Source: Legionella santicrucis (GTDB lineage Bacteria; Pseudomonadota; Gammaproteobacteria; Legionellales; Legionellaceae). Taken from it: a DNA stretch of 64,000 bases. Both the position numbers and the translations under genes were made by a program. Positions 18,118 to 27,586 of the stretch are shown here, in pieces (within the stretch, counting starts at the first letter, position 1; every line of letters begins with the position of its first letter). Location of the stretch: positions 330,078 to 394,077 of the forward strand of contig NZ_LNYU01000091.1 in NCBI RefSeq assembly GCF_001468135.1, given 5' to 3'. Under the pieces are notes generated by a model, which worked only from the letters and a program-made list of their open reading frames with translations, was not told the DNA's origin and searched no databases.

Positions 18118-19107
18118 CTAATCCAATAAACCTAAAGATTTAACGGTATCACGTTCTTGTCTTAACTCATCTAAGGTTTTGTTAAACATGTCACGGCCAT
18201 AATCATTAAAGCTTAAGCCTTCAACAACTGTTAATTGGCTTTGCTCACGACGACAAGGGAATGAAAAAATCAATCCTTCATCAACACCATACTCACCTTG
18301 CGACCTACGGCACATAGAAAATGATTCTCCTGCTGGAGTATCATTAACTAAATGATTCACACCAGTAATAATAGCATTTGCCGCAGAAGCAGCAGAAGAA
18401 GAACCACGCGCTTTAATTACCGCAGCACCTCGCTGCTGTACTGTAGAAACAAAAGTATCCTTCAACCAAGTGTCATCAATAACTTGTGCCGCAGAAACAC
18501 CATTGATTTTTGCATTATAAAAATCAGGGTATTGAGTAGAAGAGTGGTTACCCCAAATGGTCATTTGAGTCACAGCAGTAATATCAACACCGGCTTTTTT
18601 AGCTAATTGAGTACGCGATCTTAATTCATCCAAAGTAGTCATTGCATAAAAACGATCATTGGGTACATCTTTAGCATGGTGCATAGCAATCAAGCAGTTT
18701 GTATTGCAGGGATTACCTACTACAAACACACGTACATCATCACTTGCATGCTCATTAATTGCCTGACCTTGTTTGGTAAATATCCCACCATTAATTTGCA
18801 ATAAATCAGAACGTTCCATTCCTTGTTTACGGGGAACAGAACCTACTAATAAAGCCCAATTTACCCCATCCATCGCTTTATTCATATCTGCAGTACAAAC
18901 CACTCGCTTTAATAAGGGGAAAGCACAATCATCAAGTTCCATAGCAACCCCTTCCAAAGCGGGAAGAGCAGCTTCAAGCTCAAGTAAATTCAATTCGACT
19001 TCTGTATTTGTACCAAACATTTGCCCAGAAGCAATTCGAAATAATAAAGCATAACCAATTTGCCCTGCTGCTCCAGTAACAGCTACTCTTACTCGTTTAT
19101 TCGCCAT
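18118..19107 (-). CDS. mdh: Malate dehydrogenase
   Basis: NAD-dependent malate dehydrogenase of the type found in many Legionella and other proteobacteria (about 330 residues), converting malate to oxaloacetate in the TCA cycle. The NAD site is [17 protein letters not shown], the substrate loop region contains GNPCNTNC, and the catalytic part contains TTLDELRSR and [13 protein letters not shown] with the active His. I start at the Met of MANKRVRV because AAAGGAAA lies six bases upstream; an upstream in-frame ATG adds ten residues without support. Confidence 0.95.
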   Translation of the reverse strand: MANKRVRVAVTGAAGQIGYALLFRIASGQMFGTNTEVELNLLELEAALPALEGVAMELDDCAFPLLKRVVCTADMNKAMDGVNWALLVGSVPRKQGMERSDLLQINGGIFTKQGQAINEHASDDVRVFVVGNPCNTNCLIAMHHAKDVPNDRFYAMTTLDELRSRTQLAKKAGVDITAVTQMTIWGNHSSTQYPDFYNAKINGVSAAQVIDDTWLKDTFVSTVQQRGAAVIKARGSSSAASAANAIITGVNHLVNDTPAGESFSMCRRSQGEYGVDEGLIFSFPCRREQSQLTVVEGLSFNDYGRDMFNKTLDELRQERDTVKSLGLLD

Positions 19108-19211
19108 GTGATTTCCTTTTTTTATTAGGTATAACATCTCAAATTCTTATTCTATTTATAGAAAAAGTAAAATGAATAATTATAATTTTTGTGATAAAGC
19201 GTACGATATGA

Positions 19212-19294
19212 TATACTTCGCTCCGCTACAATTTGAAGTTTTTCGCAAATAGCATTTTAGATAAAAACTTCAAATTGTAGCGGAGCGAAGTATA
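19212..19294. repeat. Perfect 32-bp inverted repeat
   Basis: Bases 19212-19243 are the exact reverse complement of 19263-19294, separated by a 19-base spacer. The arm contains the block CTTCGCTCCGCTACAATTTG. It lies between the divergent mdh and hemW genes, 36 bases upstream of the hemW start. With no T tract it looks more like a dispersed palindromic element than a terminator, but transcribed RNA would fold strongly. Confidence 0.75.
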
Positions 19295-19330
19295 CTATTG
19301 CATGATCAAACAAGCCAGCCCAAAAGAATA

Positions 19331-20455
19331 ATGATCCCTTTATCGCTGTACATTCATATTCCATGGTGCATTCGTAAATGCCCTTACTGTGATTTTAATT
19401 CACATAAAAGCCCCGATACTCTGCCGGAACAAAGTTATATTCAAGCACTTATTGCAGACCTAAAGGCTGATTTACAGCGTTTTGAAATCCGGGACATTTG
19501 CTCTATTTTTATTGGAGGCGGTACTCCTAGCTTACTCTCCGCGCAAGCCTATGAAACTTTATTTACCGAACTCAAGTGCCTTTTGTCCTTTGCCCAAGAC
19601 ATAGAGATCACTATGGAAGCTAATCCCGGCACTGTGGAGCAACAACGTTTTAGAGAGTACCGACAATTAGGCATTAATCGTCTTTCCTTAGGCATTCAAA
19701 GCTTTAATCATGCACATTTGCGTGCATTAGGCCGCATTCATGACGGTCAGCAAGCACACCGAGCCATTGAATCAGCACGAAATGCCGGATTTACTAACCT
19801 AAATTTAGATATTATGCACGGCTTACCACAACAAAGCGTTATCCAAGGCATAGAGGATTTACGTTCTGCATTAACCCACCAACCAGAGCATTTGTCTTGG
19901 TATCAATTAACTTTAGAACCAAACACCCTATTTTATAAAACAAAACCTACATTACCTTCGGAAGATGAAACTTTTCTCCTGGAAGAAGAAGGATTAGCAT
20001 TACTCAAAACAGCGGGTTTTGAACGTTATGAGATTTCTGCTTTTGCTCAAACGAATCATCGGTCTCGCCATAATTTAAATTATTGGTTATTTGGTGATTA
20101 CTTAGGTATAGGTGCAGGAGCTCATGGAAAGATCACTACTAAAAATGGAGTTTTAAGAACAAGGAAACACCGCCAACCCAAAGAATATTTAGACCCTCAA
20201 AAACAGTTTTTAGCACACATAGAAACCGTAAATACAAAGGAGCTTCTTTTTGAATTTATGCTCAATACAACACGTCTTGAACAAACCATCCCCTTAGCTC
20301 TATTTTCACAAACCACAGGACTAGCACTCACAGAGCTACTCCCCAAACTTGAAATGGCTGAGAAGAAAAAATTAATTACTTTGACAGAAACACACTGGCA
20401 AGTCACTCCTTTAGGACGACGTTATACCAATGATCTGCAAGCATTATACTTATAG
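19331..20455 (+). CDS. hemW: HemW-like radical SAM protein
   Basis: A radical S-adenosylmethionine protein of the HemW family (374 residues), a heme chaperone formerly annotated as oxygen-independent coproporphyrinogen oxidase. The cluster motif is Cys13-x3-Cys17-x2-Cys20 (WCIRKCPYCDF); the residue after the last Cys pair is Phe, as in HemW, and not the extra Cys of HemN. IFIGGGTPSLL and EANPGT follow. I start at the Met of MIPLSLYIH; the frame extends to 19298 through the arm of an inverted repeat. No strong ribosome binding site is seen. Confidence 0.92.
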   Translation: MIPLSLYIHIPWCIRKCPYCDFNSHKSPDTLPEQSYIQALIADLKADLQRFEIRDICSIFIGGGTPSLLSAQAYETLFTELKCLLSFAQDIEITMEANPGTVEQQRFREYRQLGINRLSLGIQSFNHAHLRALGRIHDGQQAHRAIESARNAGFTNLNLDIMHGLPQQSVIQGIEDLRSALTHQPEHLSWYQLTLEPNTLFYKTKPTLPSEDETFLLEEEGLALLKTAGFERYEISAFAQTNHRSRHNLNYWLFGDYLGIGAGAHGKITTKNGVLRTRKHRQPKEYLDPQKQFLAHIETVNTKELLFEFMLNTTRLEQTIPLALFSQTTGLALTELLPKLEMAEKKKLITLTETHWQVTPLGRRYTNDLQALYL

Positions 20456-20559
20456 CTTTGATAAATAATGAGCATGTTTTAAAGTTATAAAGTAAAGCCA
20501 CTTGCGTGTAAATAAAGATTAATCAATAATTAAAATACTTTCCGAAAAAGGAGCAAGCA

Positions 20560-21420
20560 GTGATATTACCTATATTTTTGGTAGTTCTTGGCTATTTAAT
20601 GGGGTCTATTTGCTCTGCAGTCATTATCTGCAAAGCGTGTTCTCTTCCCGATCCACGCACGGAAGGCTCAAAAAATCCTGGCGCGACTAATGTATTACGA
20701 CTGGCGGGTAAACAATATGCCGCATTAGTGATGGCAGCAGATCTTCTCAAAGGGACTATTCCAGTTCTAATCGCTAAAATGTTAGATGCCGATCCAGTAA
20801 CAGTAAGTTTTACTGCTTTAGCAGCAGTGGTTGGACATATGTACCCCGTTTTTTTTGAATTTAAAGGAGGCAAGGGAGTTGCTACCGCTATAGGTGCATT
20901 ATTAGGTTTGCATTTTCTTGTTGGTGTTTTTGTTGCTGCAACCTGGCTATTAGTAGCTAAATTTTCTCGTTACTCTTCATTAGCATCGATAACATCTATT
21001 GGTTTAGCGCCTTTTTATTCGCTATTACTTATCCAACACCTGAACGTTTTTCTACCCATCTTTGCTATCGCTTTACTCATCCTTTATAAACACAAAGATA
21101 ATATTACTCGTTTAATTGATGGAACAGAATCTAAAATCAGGCTAAAACAAAATGTTATTGAAGAAATCATGGAGGAAGAACATAAGCCAGTACATCATCA
21201 TAGGAAACAACAAGCTACTCCTCCCTCACCCCCAGAAATAGAAATTGAAATAGAAACTGTAACAATTACAGAAACAATAATCGAAAAACCTAAAACAACT
21301 AAAGCAGAAACAGCGCTTAAAGCAAAGAATAAACCAGCAGATACATCCGAAAAGAAAACAAGAACAACAAAAAAATCTGCTCCATCAAAACCTAAGATAA
21401 AGAAAGAAAAAGAAGAATAG
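20560..21420 (+). CDS. plsY: Acyl-phosphate glycerol-3-phosphate acyltransferase with charged C-terminal extension
   Basis: PlsY transfers acyl groups from acyl-phosphate to glycerol-3-phosphate in the inner membrane. The three conserved motifs are visible: MGSICSAVI, the SKNPGATNVLR block and GGKGVATAIGALLG. It starts at GTG, with AAAAAGGAGC upstream. Normal PlsY is about 200 residues; here a tail of about 90 residues rich in Lys, Glu, Thr and Pro is appended after residue 200. The tail is in frame and continuous. Its role is unknown; it may interact with lipid head groups or proteins. Confidence 0.92.
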   Translation: MILPIFLVVLGYLMGSICSAVIICKACSLPDPRTEGSKNPGATNVLRLAGKQYAALVMAADLLKGTIPVLIAKMLDADPVTVSFTALAAVVGHMYPVFFEFKGGKGVATAIGALLGLHFLVGVFVAATWLLVAKFSRYSSLASITSIGLAPFYSLLLIQHLNVFLPIFAIALLILYKHKDNITRLIDGTESKIRLKQNVIEEIMEEEHKPVHHHRKQQATPPSPPEIEIEIETVTITETIIEKPKTTKAETALKAKNKPADTSEKKTRTTKKSAPSKPKIKKEKEE

Positions 21421-21447
21421 TTATAGTGATAGGGTAAGAAATTTTGA

Positions 21448-22449
21448 TCATGCCAATGGCCATCTTGCCCTAACTTCTATTCCAGAGTTTAAGTCCCTTT
21501 CTCCTCTTAACATCCGTAAGCATCCTGCATAAGCAATCATTGCTCCATTATCGGTACAATATTCCAAAGCAGGAAAATAAATTGTTCCACCAATACTTTG
21601 CATCCATTGCTGTAAGCCCGTGCGTAATGACTTATTCGCTCCTACACCACCTGCAACCACTAATTGCTTGTACGAAGACTCTTGAAGTGCTCTTTTACAT
21701 TTAATCATTAAAGTATCGATAACAGCGTGTTGAAATGCTTTAGCAATTTCCGATCGCGCACGCTCATCTTTTGTACTTTGATTCCATGTATTTAATGCAT
21801 ATGTTTTTAAACCACTAAAACTAAAATCAAGTCCTGGTCTGTCTGTCATAGGTCGTGGAAAACGATAAGGAGTTGACTCACACTGATCTGCAAGTGCCGC
21901 CAATACTGGTCCTCCTGGATAAGGAATGCCCATAAGTTTGGCAGTTTTATCAAACGCTTCGCCTACAGCGTCATCCATTGTATCCCCAAGTAACCGATAT
22001 ACGCCTAAATCGTTGACTTCAATTAATTGACAATGACCACCTGATACTAAAAGAGCAATAAAAGGAAATCCAAGAGAGGGTGTTTCCATTTTTGCAGCCA
22101 ATACGTGTGCTTCCAAATGATGAATGCCTAATGCAGGAATCTGTAAAGCATAGGCTAAACTTTTTGCAAAGCAAGAGCCCACCAGTAAAGCACCAATTAA
22201 ACCAGGGCCCGCTGTATAAGCAATCCCATCTAAAGAGTTTTTATCAAGTCCAGCTCGTTGAAGAACTTCATCGACTAAGGGAATCAAATAGTTGATATGA
22301 TCACGTGAAGCAAGTTCAGGTACCACTCCTCCATACACTCGATGTGTTTCAATTTGTGAATGCAAAGCATGGGCTAACAAACCAGTATTTGAATCATATA
22401 GAGCTACACCAGTTTCATCACAAGAAGACTCAATGCCTAAAACGAACAT
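21448..22449 (-). CDS. tsaD: tRNA N6-threonylcarbamoyladenosine synthase subunit TsaD
   Basis: TsaD transfers the threonylcarbamoyl group to A37 of ANN-decoding tRNAs, acting with TsaB and TsaE. At 333 residues it is normal length. The ASKHA-fold N-terminus ([15 protein letters not shown]), the metal-binding HHLEAHVLA (two His) and LVSGGHCQL are intact, as is the C-terminal [10 protein letters not shown]. It is divergent from rpsU, a common arrangement in gammaproteobacteria. Confidence 0.97.
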   Translation of the reverse strand: MFVLGIESSCDETGVALYDSNTGLLAHALHSQIETHRVYGGVVPELASRDHINYLIPLVDEVLQRAGLDKNSLDGIAYTAGPGLIGALLVGSCFAKSLAYALQIPALGIHHLEAHVLAAKMETPSLGFPFIALLVSGGHCQLIEVNDLGVYRLLGDTMDDAVGEAFDKTAKLMGIPYPGGPVLAALADQCESTPYRFPRPMTDRPGLDFSFSGLKTYALNTWNQSTKDERARSEIAKAFQHAVIDTLMIKCKRALQESSYKQLVVAGGVGANKSLRTGLQQWMQSIGGTIYFPALEYCTDNGAMIAYAGCLRMLRGERDLNSGIEVRARWPLA

Positions 22450-22611
22450 AAAAAACCTAATCCAAAGATGAAGATTAAATCAAACTTACCATTATAACAC
22501 ATTAATTCGGTAAGAAGACTTCTATCTCTCTTTGAGGATTAAAAAATGGCCTTCGTGATTATATAGATATCTTAGATAGACTAAGCATTAATAAATTTAT
22601 CTATTTAAAAC

Positions 22612-22640
22612 TTGACGAGTGCTTCAACTAGCACTAGAAT
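22612..22640 (+). promoter_or_regulatory. Sigma70-type promoter of rpsU operon
   Basis: TTGACG (22612-22617) and TAGAAT (22635-22640) are separated by exactly 17 bases and lie about 40 bases upstream of rpsU. This is the most consensus-like promoter in the core region. Confidence 0.75.
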
Positions 22641-22679
22641 TGCCCACCTAATAAGTCAAATAACCAGAGGACCAGTTTA

Positions 22680-22910
22680 ATGCCTACCGTTCGCGTCAAA
22701 GAAGGCGAAAACCCAGAATATGCATTGCGCCGATTTAAGCGCTCTTGTGAAAAGGCCGGTATTTTAACCGAATTACGCCGTCGTGAATTTTATGAAAAAC
22801 CAACCGCTGAGCGCAAACGCAAGCAAGCTGCTGCAGTAAAACGTCATTTAAAGAAAATTTCTCGTGACGCTTCTGCAAGACAACAAGGTTCAAAACGCCG
22901 ACGTAAATAG
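22680..22910 (+). CDS. rpsU: 30S ribosomal protein S21
   Basis: Ribosomal protein S21, 76 residues, very basic. The [20 protein letters not shown] start and the Arg/Lys-rich end are typical. It is the first gene of the macromolecular synthesis operon here (rpsU-yqeY-dnaG-rpoD), which couples translation, replication and transcription. It follows a consensus-like promoter and precedes an attenuator-like hairpin. Confidence 0.97.
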   Translation: MPTVRVKEGENPEYALRRFKRSCEKAGILTELRRREFYEKPTAERKRKQAAAVKRHLKKISRDASARQQGSKRRRK

Positions 22911-22937
22911 GATTTTTCTCTGTCCTGTATTTTTACT

Positions 22938-23011
22938 AAGGTCACATATACTGCGCATGGTCACAACTAGATTGACTAAAGTGTTGTATTGAATGTGACC
23001 TTTTTCTTTTT
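22938..23011 (+). terminator. Attenuator-like hairpin between rpsU and yqeY
   Basis: AAGGTCACAT (22938-22947) pairs with ATGTGACCTT (22993-23002) and is followed by TTTCTTTTTT. The loop is long (45 bases). The position matches the known intercistronic terminator after rpsU in E. coli, where partial termination sets the S21:primase ratio. The function here is inferred. Confidence 0.6.
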
Positions 23012-23024
23012 TAAGGAATTAAAA

Positions 23025-23468
23025 ATGACTATTAAAGAACGTCTCAATAATGACATCAAAGAAGCTATGCGAGCCAAAGAGAAAGAATTACTCGCTACGT
23101 TACGTTTAATTACTGCTGCGGTGAAACAAGTTGAAGTCGATGAACGCATTGAAGTAGATGATGAGCGCATGTTGGTGATTTTGGATAAAATGAGTAAACA
23201 ACGAAAAGAATCCATAGCACAATATGAAAAAGCAAATCGTGATGATTTAGTAGCACAAGAACAATTTGAGCTGGATATTTTAAAGAACTATTTACCTGAA
23301 CCATTATCTGCTGCAGAAATCGAAAAAATGATTAATGATGCCGTTGCAGAAACTGGTGCCACAAAAATGGCGGATATGGGTAAAGTCATGGCTTTGTTAA
23401 AACCAAATTTACAAGGGCGTGCTGATATGGCACAAGTTAGCGTATTAATTAAGGCTAAATTAAGTTAA
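23025..23468 (+). CDS. yqeY: GatB/YqeY-family protein
   Basis: A 147-residue protein of the YqeY family, resembling the C-terminal tRNA-binding domain of GatB. The sequence contains LRLITAAVKQVEVDERI and NYLPEPLSAAEIEKMI, both typical. I start at MTIKERL because TTAAGGAATT lies just upstream; the frame extends to 22989 through the terminator. It sits between rpsU and dnaG, eight bases before the primase, which is common in gammaproteobacteria. The molecular role is unsettled. Confidence 0.92.
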   Translation: MTIKERLNNDIKEAMRAKEKELLATLRLITAAVKQVEVDERIEVDDERMLVILDKMSKQRKESIAQYEKANRDDLVAQEQFELDILKNYLPEPLSAAEIEKMINDAVAETGATKMADMGKVMALLKPNLQGRADMAQVSVLIKAKLS

Positions 23469-23476
23469 GGAGCATC

Positions 23477-25201
23477 ATGTCTGGCTTAATCCCTCAGCCA
23501 TTCATTGATGATCTCCTACAACGCACGGATTTGGTTGAACTTATTGACAGTTATGTTCCCTTAAAAAAAAGAGGGAACAGCCATGTTGCATGTTGTCCTT
23601 TTCATAATGAAAAATCCCCCTCTTTTAATGTCGTTGCCAAAAAACAGTTTTATCATTGTTTTGGTTGTGGCGCATCGGGAAATGCAATTAGTTTTGTAAT
23701 GAATTACTGCAATCAGGGATTTGTTGATGCCATTGAAACCCTTGCTACACGTATTGGCTTAACTATCCCTCGAGAAAAACAAACTGAAAGAGATAATACA
23801 TCTCGTGATCTTTATAAACTCTTGGCAGCAGTGAGTCTTTATTATCGAAAAAAATTAAAACATGAAGGACAATATGCCATTAATTATTTACGCGATCGAG
23901 GTTTAAGTGGAGAAATCGCTAAACTTTATCAATTAGGCTTTGCAACCGAAGGATGGCATCACTTGGAAAAAGCATTTCCTCGCAATCAACGTGAACTGAT
24001 TGCAACAGGCATGCTTATTAAAAATGAAGAGGGCAAAATTTATGATCGCTACCGTAATCGGATTATGTTCCCTATCCATGATCGGCATGGGCGTATTATT
24101 GGTTTTGGCGGACGTGTCTTAGACTCAGAACAAAAACCCAAATACCTCAACTCCCCAGAAACTGTAATTTTTCAAAAAAGTAGAGAATTATACGGATTAC
24201 ATCAAATTTTAAGCCAACAAAAATCAATAGATTATATAATTATTGTTGAAGGTTATATGGATGTCATAGCCCTAGCTCAGCATGAAATTATAAATGTAGT
24301 AGCCACATTAGGTACAGCAACGAGCACCTATCATATTCAGTTGCTGAGCAAACATACTCAATCTCTAATTTTTTGCTTCGATGGAGATAATGCAGGAAAA
24401 CAAGCTGCATGGCGTGGACTGGAAAGTAGCTTACCTCATTTAAATCTAGGTTTGGACGTCAGTTTTATGTTTTTACCTGATGACCACGATCCGGATAGTC
24501 TTGTTAGAAAAGAGGGGAAAGAAAATTTCTTAAATCGAATAAAACAAGCGACTCCCCTAAATCGCTTCTTCTTTGACAGTTTGGCAAAAGATCTGAATTT
24601 GTTCAGACCAGCCGGAAAAACGCAACTCATTAATTTAGCTAAACCTTTTTTACAAAAGATGAGTGAAGGATCATACAAGCAAATACTCATTGAGGATCTT
24701 GCACGCTTGACGCATATTGAACCCCACAGACTCAATCAACTTATTACAGATCATTCTAAAAATCCTTCTCAAGAACCCATGATGACGATGACTATTGCAC
24801 GCACCCCCATGCGTATTGCCATAGCTCTTTTACTACAGCATCCAGAAATTTATACACAAAGTATGTCACAAATGAATCTTGAACTTTTCGATGCCCAAGA
24901 ACATGGGATACTGCTCCAAGTCTTAAATCAATTAGCCTCAAACCCCAAGGCAAATACAGCAACGTTGATTGAAGCATGGCGAAATCATCCCTATTTTGAT
25001 TTTATCAATAAATTAGCAGCATGGGATCATCAAGTGCCTGAACTAGAGCTTGTCAAAGAATTTATTGATATCATGTTCTTTTTGCAAAAACAAAATCGAG
25101 AATTGCTCATACGCCAGCTCATTAATAAATCACGCCAGCATGGTTTAAACGAAGCAGAAAAAATGAAATTACAAGAAATGTTAAAAGAAAGACATAATTG
25201 A
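23477..25201 (+). CDS. dnaG: DNA primase
   Basis: DnaG makes RNA primers for replication. At 574 residues it has the N-terminal zinc-binding CHC2 motif (CCPFHNEKSPSF, then FYHCFGCGASG), the core with GFGGRVL and PKYLNSPET, the TOPRIM EGYMDVIAL and FDGDNAGKQA motifs, and the C-terminal DnaB-binding helical part. It is the third gene of the macromolecular synthesis operon and has AAGGAGC six bases before its start. Confidence 0.97.
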   Translation: MSGLIPQPFIDDLLQRTDLVELIDSYVPLKKRGNSHVACCPFHNEKSPSFNVVAKKQFYHCFGCGASGNAISFVMNYCNQGFVDAIETLATRIGLTIPREKQTERDNTSRDLYKLLAAVSLYYRKKLKHEGQYAINYLRDRGLSGEIAKLYQLGFATEGWHHLEKAFPRNQRELIATGMLIKNEEGKIYDRYRNRIMFPIHDRHGRIIGFGGRVLDSEQKPKYLNSPETVIFQKSRELYGLHQILSQQKSIDYIIIVEGYMDVIALAQHEIINVVATLGTATSTYHIQLLSKHTQSLIFCFDGDNAGKQAAWRGLESSLPHLNLGLDVSFMFLPDDHDPDSLVRKEGKENFLNRIKQATPLNRFFFDSLAKDLNLFRPAGKTQLINLAKPFLQKMSEGSYKQILIEDLARLTHIEPHRLNQLITDHSKNPSQEPMMTMTIARTPMRIAIALLLQHPEIYTQSMSQMNLELFDAQEHGILLQVLNQLASNPKANTATLIEAWRNHPYFDFINKLAAWDHQVPELELVKEFIDIMFFLQKQNRELLIRQLINKSRQHGLNEAEKMKLQEMLKERHN

Positions 25202-25312
25202 TTGAATCAATTATATACTTAATTAATTACAAAAAATTAGGAAAACCCAAAAAAAGCAATGAAAAATTACTGGTATGTTGCTGCTACCCAGTTTATAATT
25301 ATAAGATTTTGT

Positions 25313-25386
25313 AATCCTAAAAAAACAATCAAACCTCAATCAATAGCCTTAATGCTAAGGATTGAATTGTTTTTTTAGGATTTTTT
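25313..25386 (+). terminator. Long attenuator hairpin upstream of rpoD
   Basis: Bases 25313-25329 are the exact reverse complement of 25366-25382, forming a 17-bp stem. The loop contains a second hairpin in which TCAAT...CCTTA (25339-25350) pairs with TAAGG...ATTGA. TTTT follows the outer stem. It ends about 20 bases before the rpoD start, within the leader, so it may control read-through from dnaG or rpoD translation. Confidence 0.6.
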
Positions 25387-25404
25387 CCAATTGTCCCTAG
25401 AGAA

Positions 25405-27282
25405 GTGTCTATGACCATAAATGATCAAGAACAGCAAAGCTCACAGATAACCAAAGTCATTAGCCTAGGAAAAGAGCAGGGTTATTTGACTTACAGTCAA
25501 ATCAATGACTTACTGCCGAATATAGTCGACACGGAACATTTTGATGTCATTATTAGCATGCTAGAAGGCATGAATATCAAAGTGTTTGAGCTACCACCAA
25601 GCGATGATGAATTAGCGCTTCTGCTGAATACTGAAGAAGTACCTGATATTGAAGAAGCGGCGATGGTACTCGCCTCTGTGGACAAGGAAACCGGTCGAAC
25701 TACAGACCCTGTACGTATGTATATGCGCGAAATGGGAACCGTAGAATTATTGACCCGCGAGGGTGAGATCCGTATTGCTAAACGCATTGAAGAAGGCATT
25801 TATCAAGTACTGAAGTCTTTGGCTCATTATCCAGAAACAGTACAACTTGTTCTTGATGATTATGAGCGTTTCAATGCCCAAGAAATTCGTCTTAATGAAA
25901 TCATTAGCGGCTTTGCTGATGTTGAAGATGAAATAGCTCCTGCTTCAAGTATTGGCTCTATGCTTGATGAAGATCAGCAACAAGAAGAGGAAATTCTTTT
26001 ATCTGATGATGAAGAGGATGAAGATGGTGAAGGAGGCATGGCTGAAGTTGACGATGGCCCTAACCCCGAACAAGCGAAAATTTATTTTGATGATTTACGT
26101 GAAACTTACGAGGTAGCACTAGTCGCATTAAAAGAACATGGCAGAACTCATGCTAAGACCATTAAAGCATTAGAGATAATGTCGGAGTCATTCTTAAAGC
26201 TTAAGCTCACATCAAGACAAGTAGATCGCTTAACCCGTCATTTCCGTCAATTACGCAATCACATCAGAGAACATGAACGTGGTATTATGCGTCTTTGCAT
26301 TGAAAAAGCACGTATTCCAAGGAAGTTATTTATAGATACCTTCCCTGGCCAAGAAACCGATCTTGAGTGGTTGAGTACAATTATAGCGAAATACAGCAAA
26401 AAACTTGATATGAATCGTATTCAGGACAATACTGAAGAAATTTTACGCATTCAATCTCGATTAGTTGCATTCGAAATAGAATACGGCTTATCAATTTCTG
26501 AAATTAAAGAAATTAATCGTAAAATGTCTATTGGTGAAGCAAAAGCACGCCGTGCCAAAAAAGAAATGGTTGAGGCAAATTTACGCTTAGTAATTTCCAT
26601 AGCAAAAAAATACACTAACCGTGGCTTACAATTCCTTGATTTAATTCAAGAAGGAAATATAGGCTTAATGAAAGCTGTAGATAAATTTGAGTACCGCCGC
26701 GGCTATAAGTTCTCTACATATGCTACTTGGTGGATTAGGCAAGCAATTACTCGCTCCATTGCTGATCAAGCACGGACTATTCGTATACCGGTTCATATGA
26801 TTGAGACCATTAACAAACTCAATCGAATTTCTCGACAAATTCTTCAAGAGACAGGACGTGAAGCAACTCCAGAAGAACTTGCCGAAAAAATGGAATTGAG
26901 CGAAGACAAGATTCGTAAAGTCTTAAAAATTGCTAAAGAACCGATTTCCATGGAAACCCCAGTTGGCGATGATGATGACTCACACTTAGGTGATTTTATT
27001 GAAGACAACAACATTGAATCACCTATTGATATGGCTACTGCCGAAGGACTACGCGAAGCGACTCTGGAAATTTTGGAAACGCTGACACCACGTGAAGCTA
27101 AAGTACTTCGTATGCGTTTTGGTATCGAAATGAATACCGACCATACTCTGGAAGAAGTAGGAAAACAATTTGACGTAACTCGTGAGCGTATTCGCCAAAT
27201 TGAAGCCAAGGCATTACGTAAACTACGTCATCCTTCACGCTCAGAAAAACTAAGAAGTTTCCTCGAAGGGGATGAAGGATAA
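25405..27282 (+). CDS. rpoD: RNA polymerase primary sigma factor RpoD
   Basis: The housekeeping sigma70 factor, 625 residues. It has region 1.1 and region 1.2 ([21 protein letters not shown]), an acidic nonconserved insert ([10 protein letters not shown] near residues 200-215), regions 2.1-2.4 ([42 protein letters not shown]) and region 4 ([29 protein letters not shown]), quoted as parts. The start is GTG 25405 or ATG 25411. It is the last gene of the macromolecular synthesis operon, closed by a hairpin. Confidence 0.97.
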   Translation: MSMTINDQEQQSSQITKVISLGKEQGYLTYSQINDLLPNIVDTEHFDVIISMLEGMNIKVFELPPSDDELALLLNTEEVPDIEEAAMVLASVDKETGRTTDPVRMYMREMGTVELLTREGEIRIAKRIEEGIYQVLKSLAHYPETVQLVLDDYERFNAQEIRLNEIISGFADVEDEIAPASSIGSMLDEDQQQEEEILLSDDEEDEDGEGGMAEVDDGPNPEQAKIYFDDLRETYEVALVALKEHGRTHAKTIKALEIMSESFLKLKLTSRQVDRLTRHFRQLRNHIREHERGIMRLCIEKARIPRKLFIDTFPGQETDLEWLSTIIAKYSKKLDMNRIQDNTEEILRIQSRLVAFEIEYGLSISEIKEINRKMSIGEAKARRAKKEMVEANLRLVISIAKKYTNRGLQFLDLIQEGNIGLMKAVDKFEYRRGYKFSTYATWWIRQAITRSIADQARTIRIPVHMIETINKLNRISRQILQETGREATPEELAEKMELSEDKIRKVLKIAKEPISMETPVGDDDDSHLGDFIEDNNIESPIDMATAEGLREATLEILETLTPREAKVLRMRFGIEMNTDHTLEEVGKQFDVTRERIRQIEAKALRKLRHPSRSEKLRSFLEGDEG

Positions 27283-27294
27283 ACTCATAAATTC

Positions 27295-27336
27295 AAAATG
27301 AGGATAAAGACAACTTAAATTGCTTATCCTCATTTT
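27295..27336 (+). terminator. Terminator after rpoD
   Basis: AAAATGAGGATAA (27295-27307) pairs perfectly with TTATCCTCATTTT (27324-27336). The stem is 13 bp with a 16-base loop. The T tract is part of the stem. Confidence 0.6.
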
Positions 27337-27419
27337 AAAAAATAAGGATAAGAATATCCAAAAAAAATAAAAAAAAACTAGCACATTAAGTAAATTAAGT
27401 TTAAAATGACCCCCTCTCC

Positions 27420-27496
27420 GGGCCCATAGCTCAGTTGGTCAGAGCAGCGGACTCATAATCCGTTGGTCCTAGGTTCAAGTCCTAGTGGGCCCACCA
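27420..27496 (+). tRNA. tRNA with CAU anticodon (Ile2 or elongator Met); ICE attachment site
   Basis: A 77-base cloverleaf with encoded CCA (27494-27496). The acceptor stem GGGCCCA pairs with TGGGCCC, and the anticodon CAT is at 27454-27456 in the loop CTCATAA. It has C4-G69 and C5-G68 pairs, which favour recognition by TilS and hence tRNA-Ile2, but elongator Met cannot be excluded by eye; it is not an initiator tRNA. A G/C-rich run precedes the gene. The integrase lies 91 bases downstream, so the tRNA 3' part is the likely attL. Confidence 0.93.
27460..27496 (+). other. Putative attL core (tRNA 3' end)
   Basis: Tyrosine recombinase elements usually integrate in the T-loop/3' end of a tRNA and restore it. 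Here the integrase gene begins the element right after the tRNA. The matching attR must lie outside the window to the right, so the exact core cannot be defined. Confidence 0.5.
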
Positions 27497-27586
27497 ATTT
27501 AACCCTTTAAAATCAATAAGTTACCCTTGATATCCTAAACCCTGAAAAATCCCCTTCGGGACTTTTTCGGGACCTACGTGCAGAAG

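Noticed and set aside
27546..27575. Terminator between the tRNA and the integrase
   Set aside because: The TCCC/GGGA stem is only four base pairs; too weak to call in either orientation.
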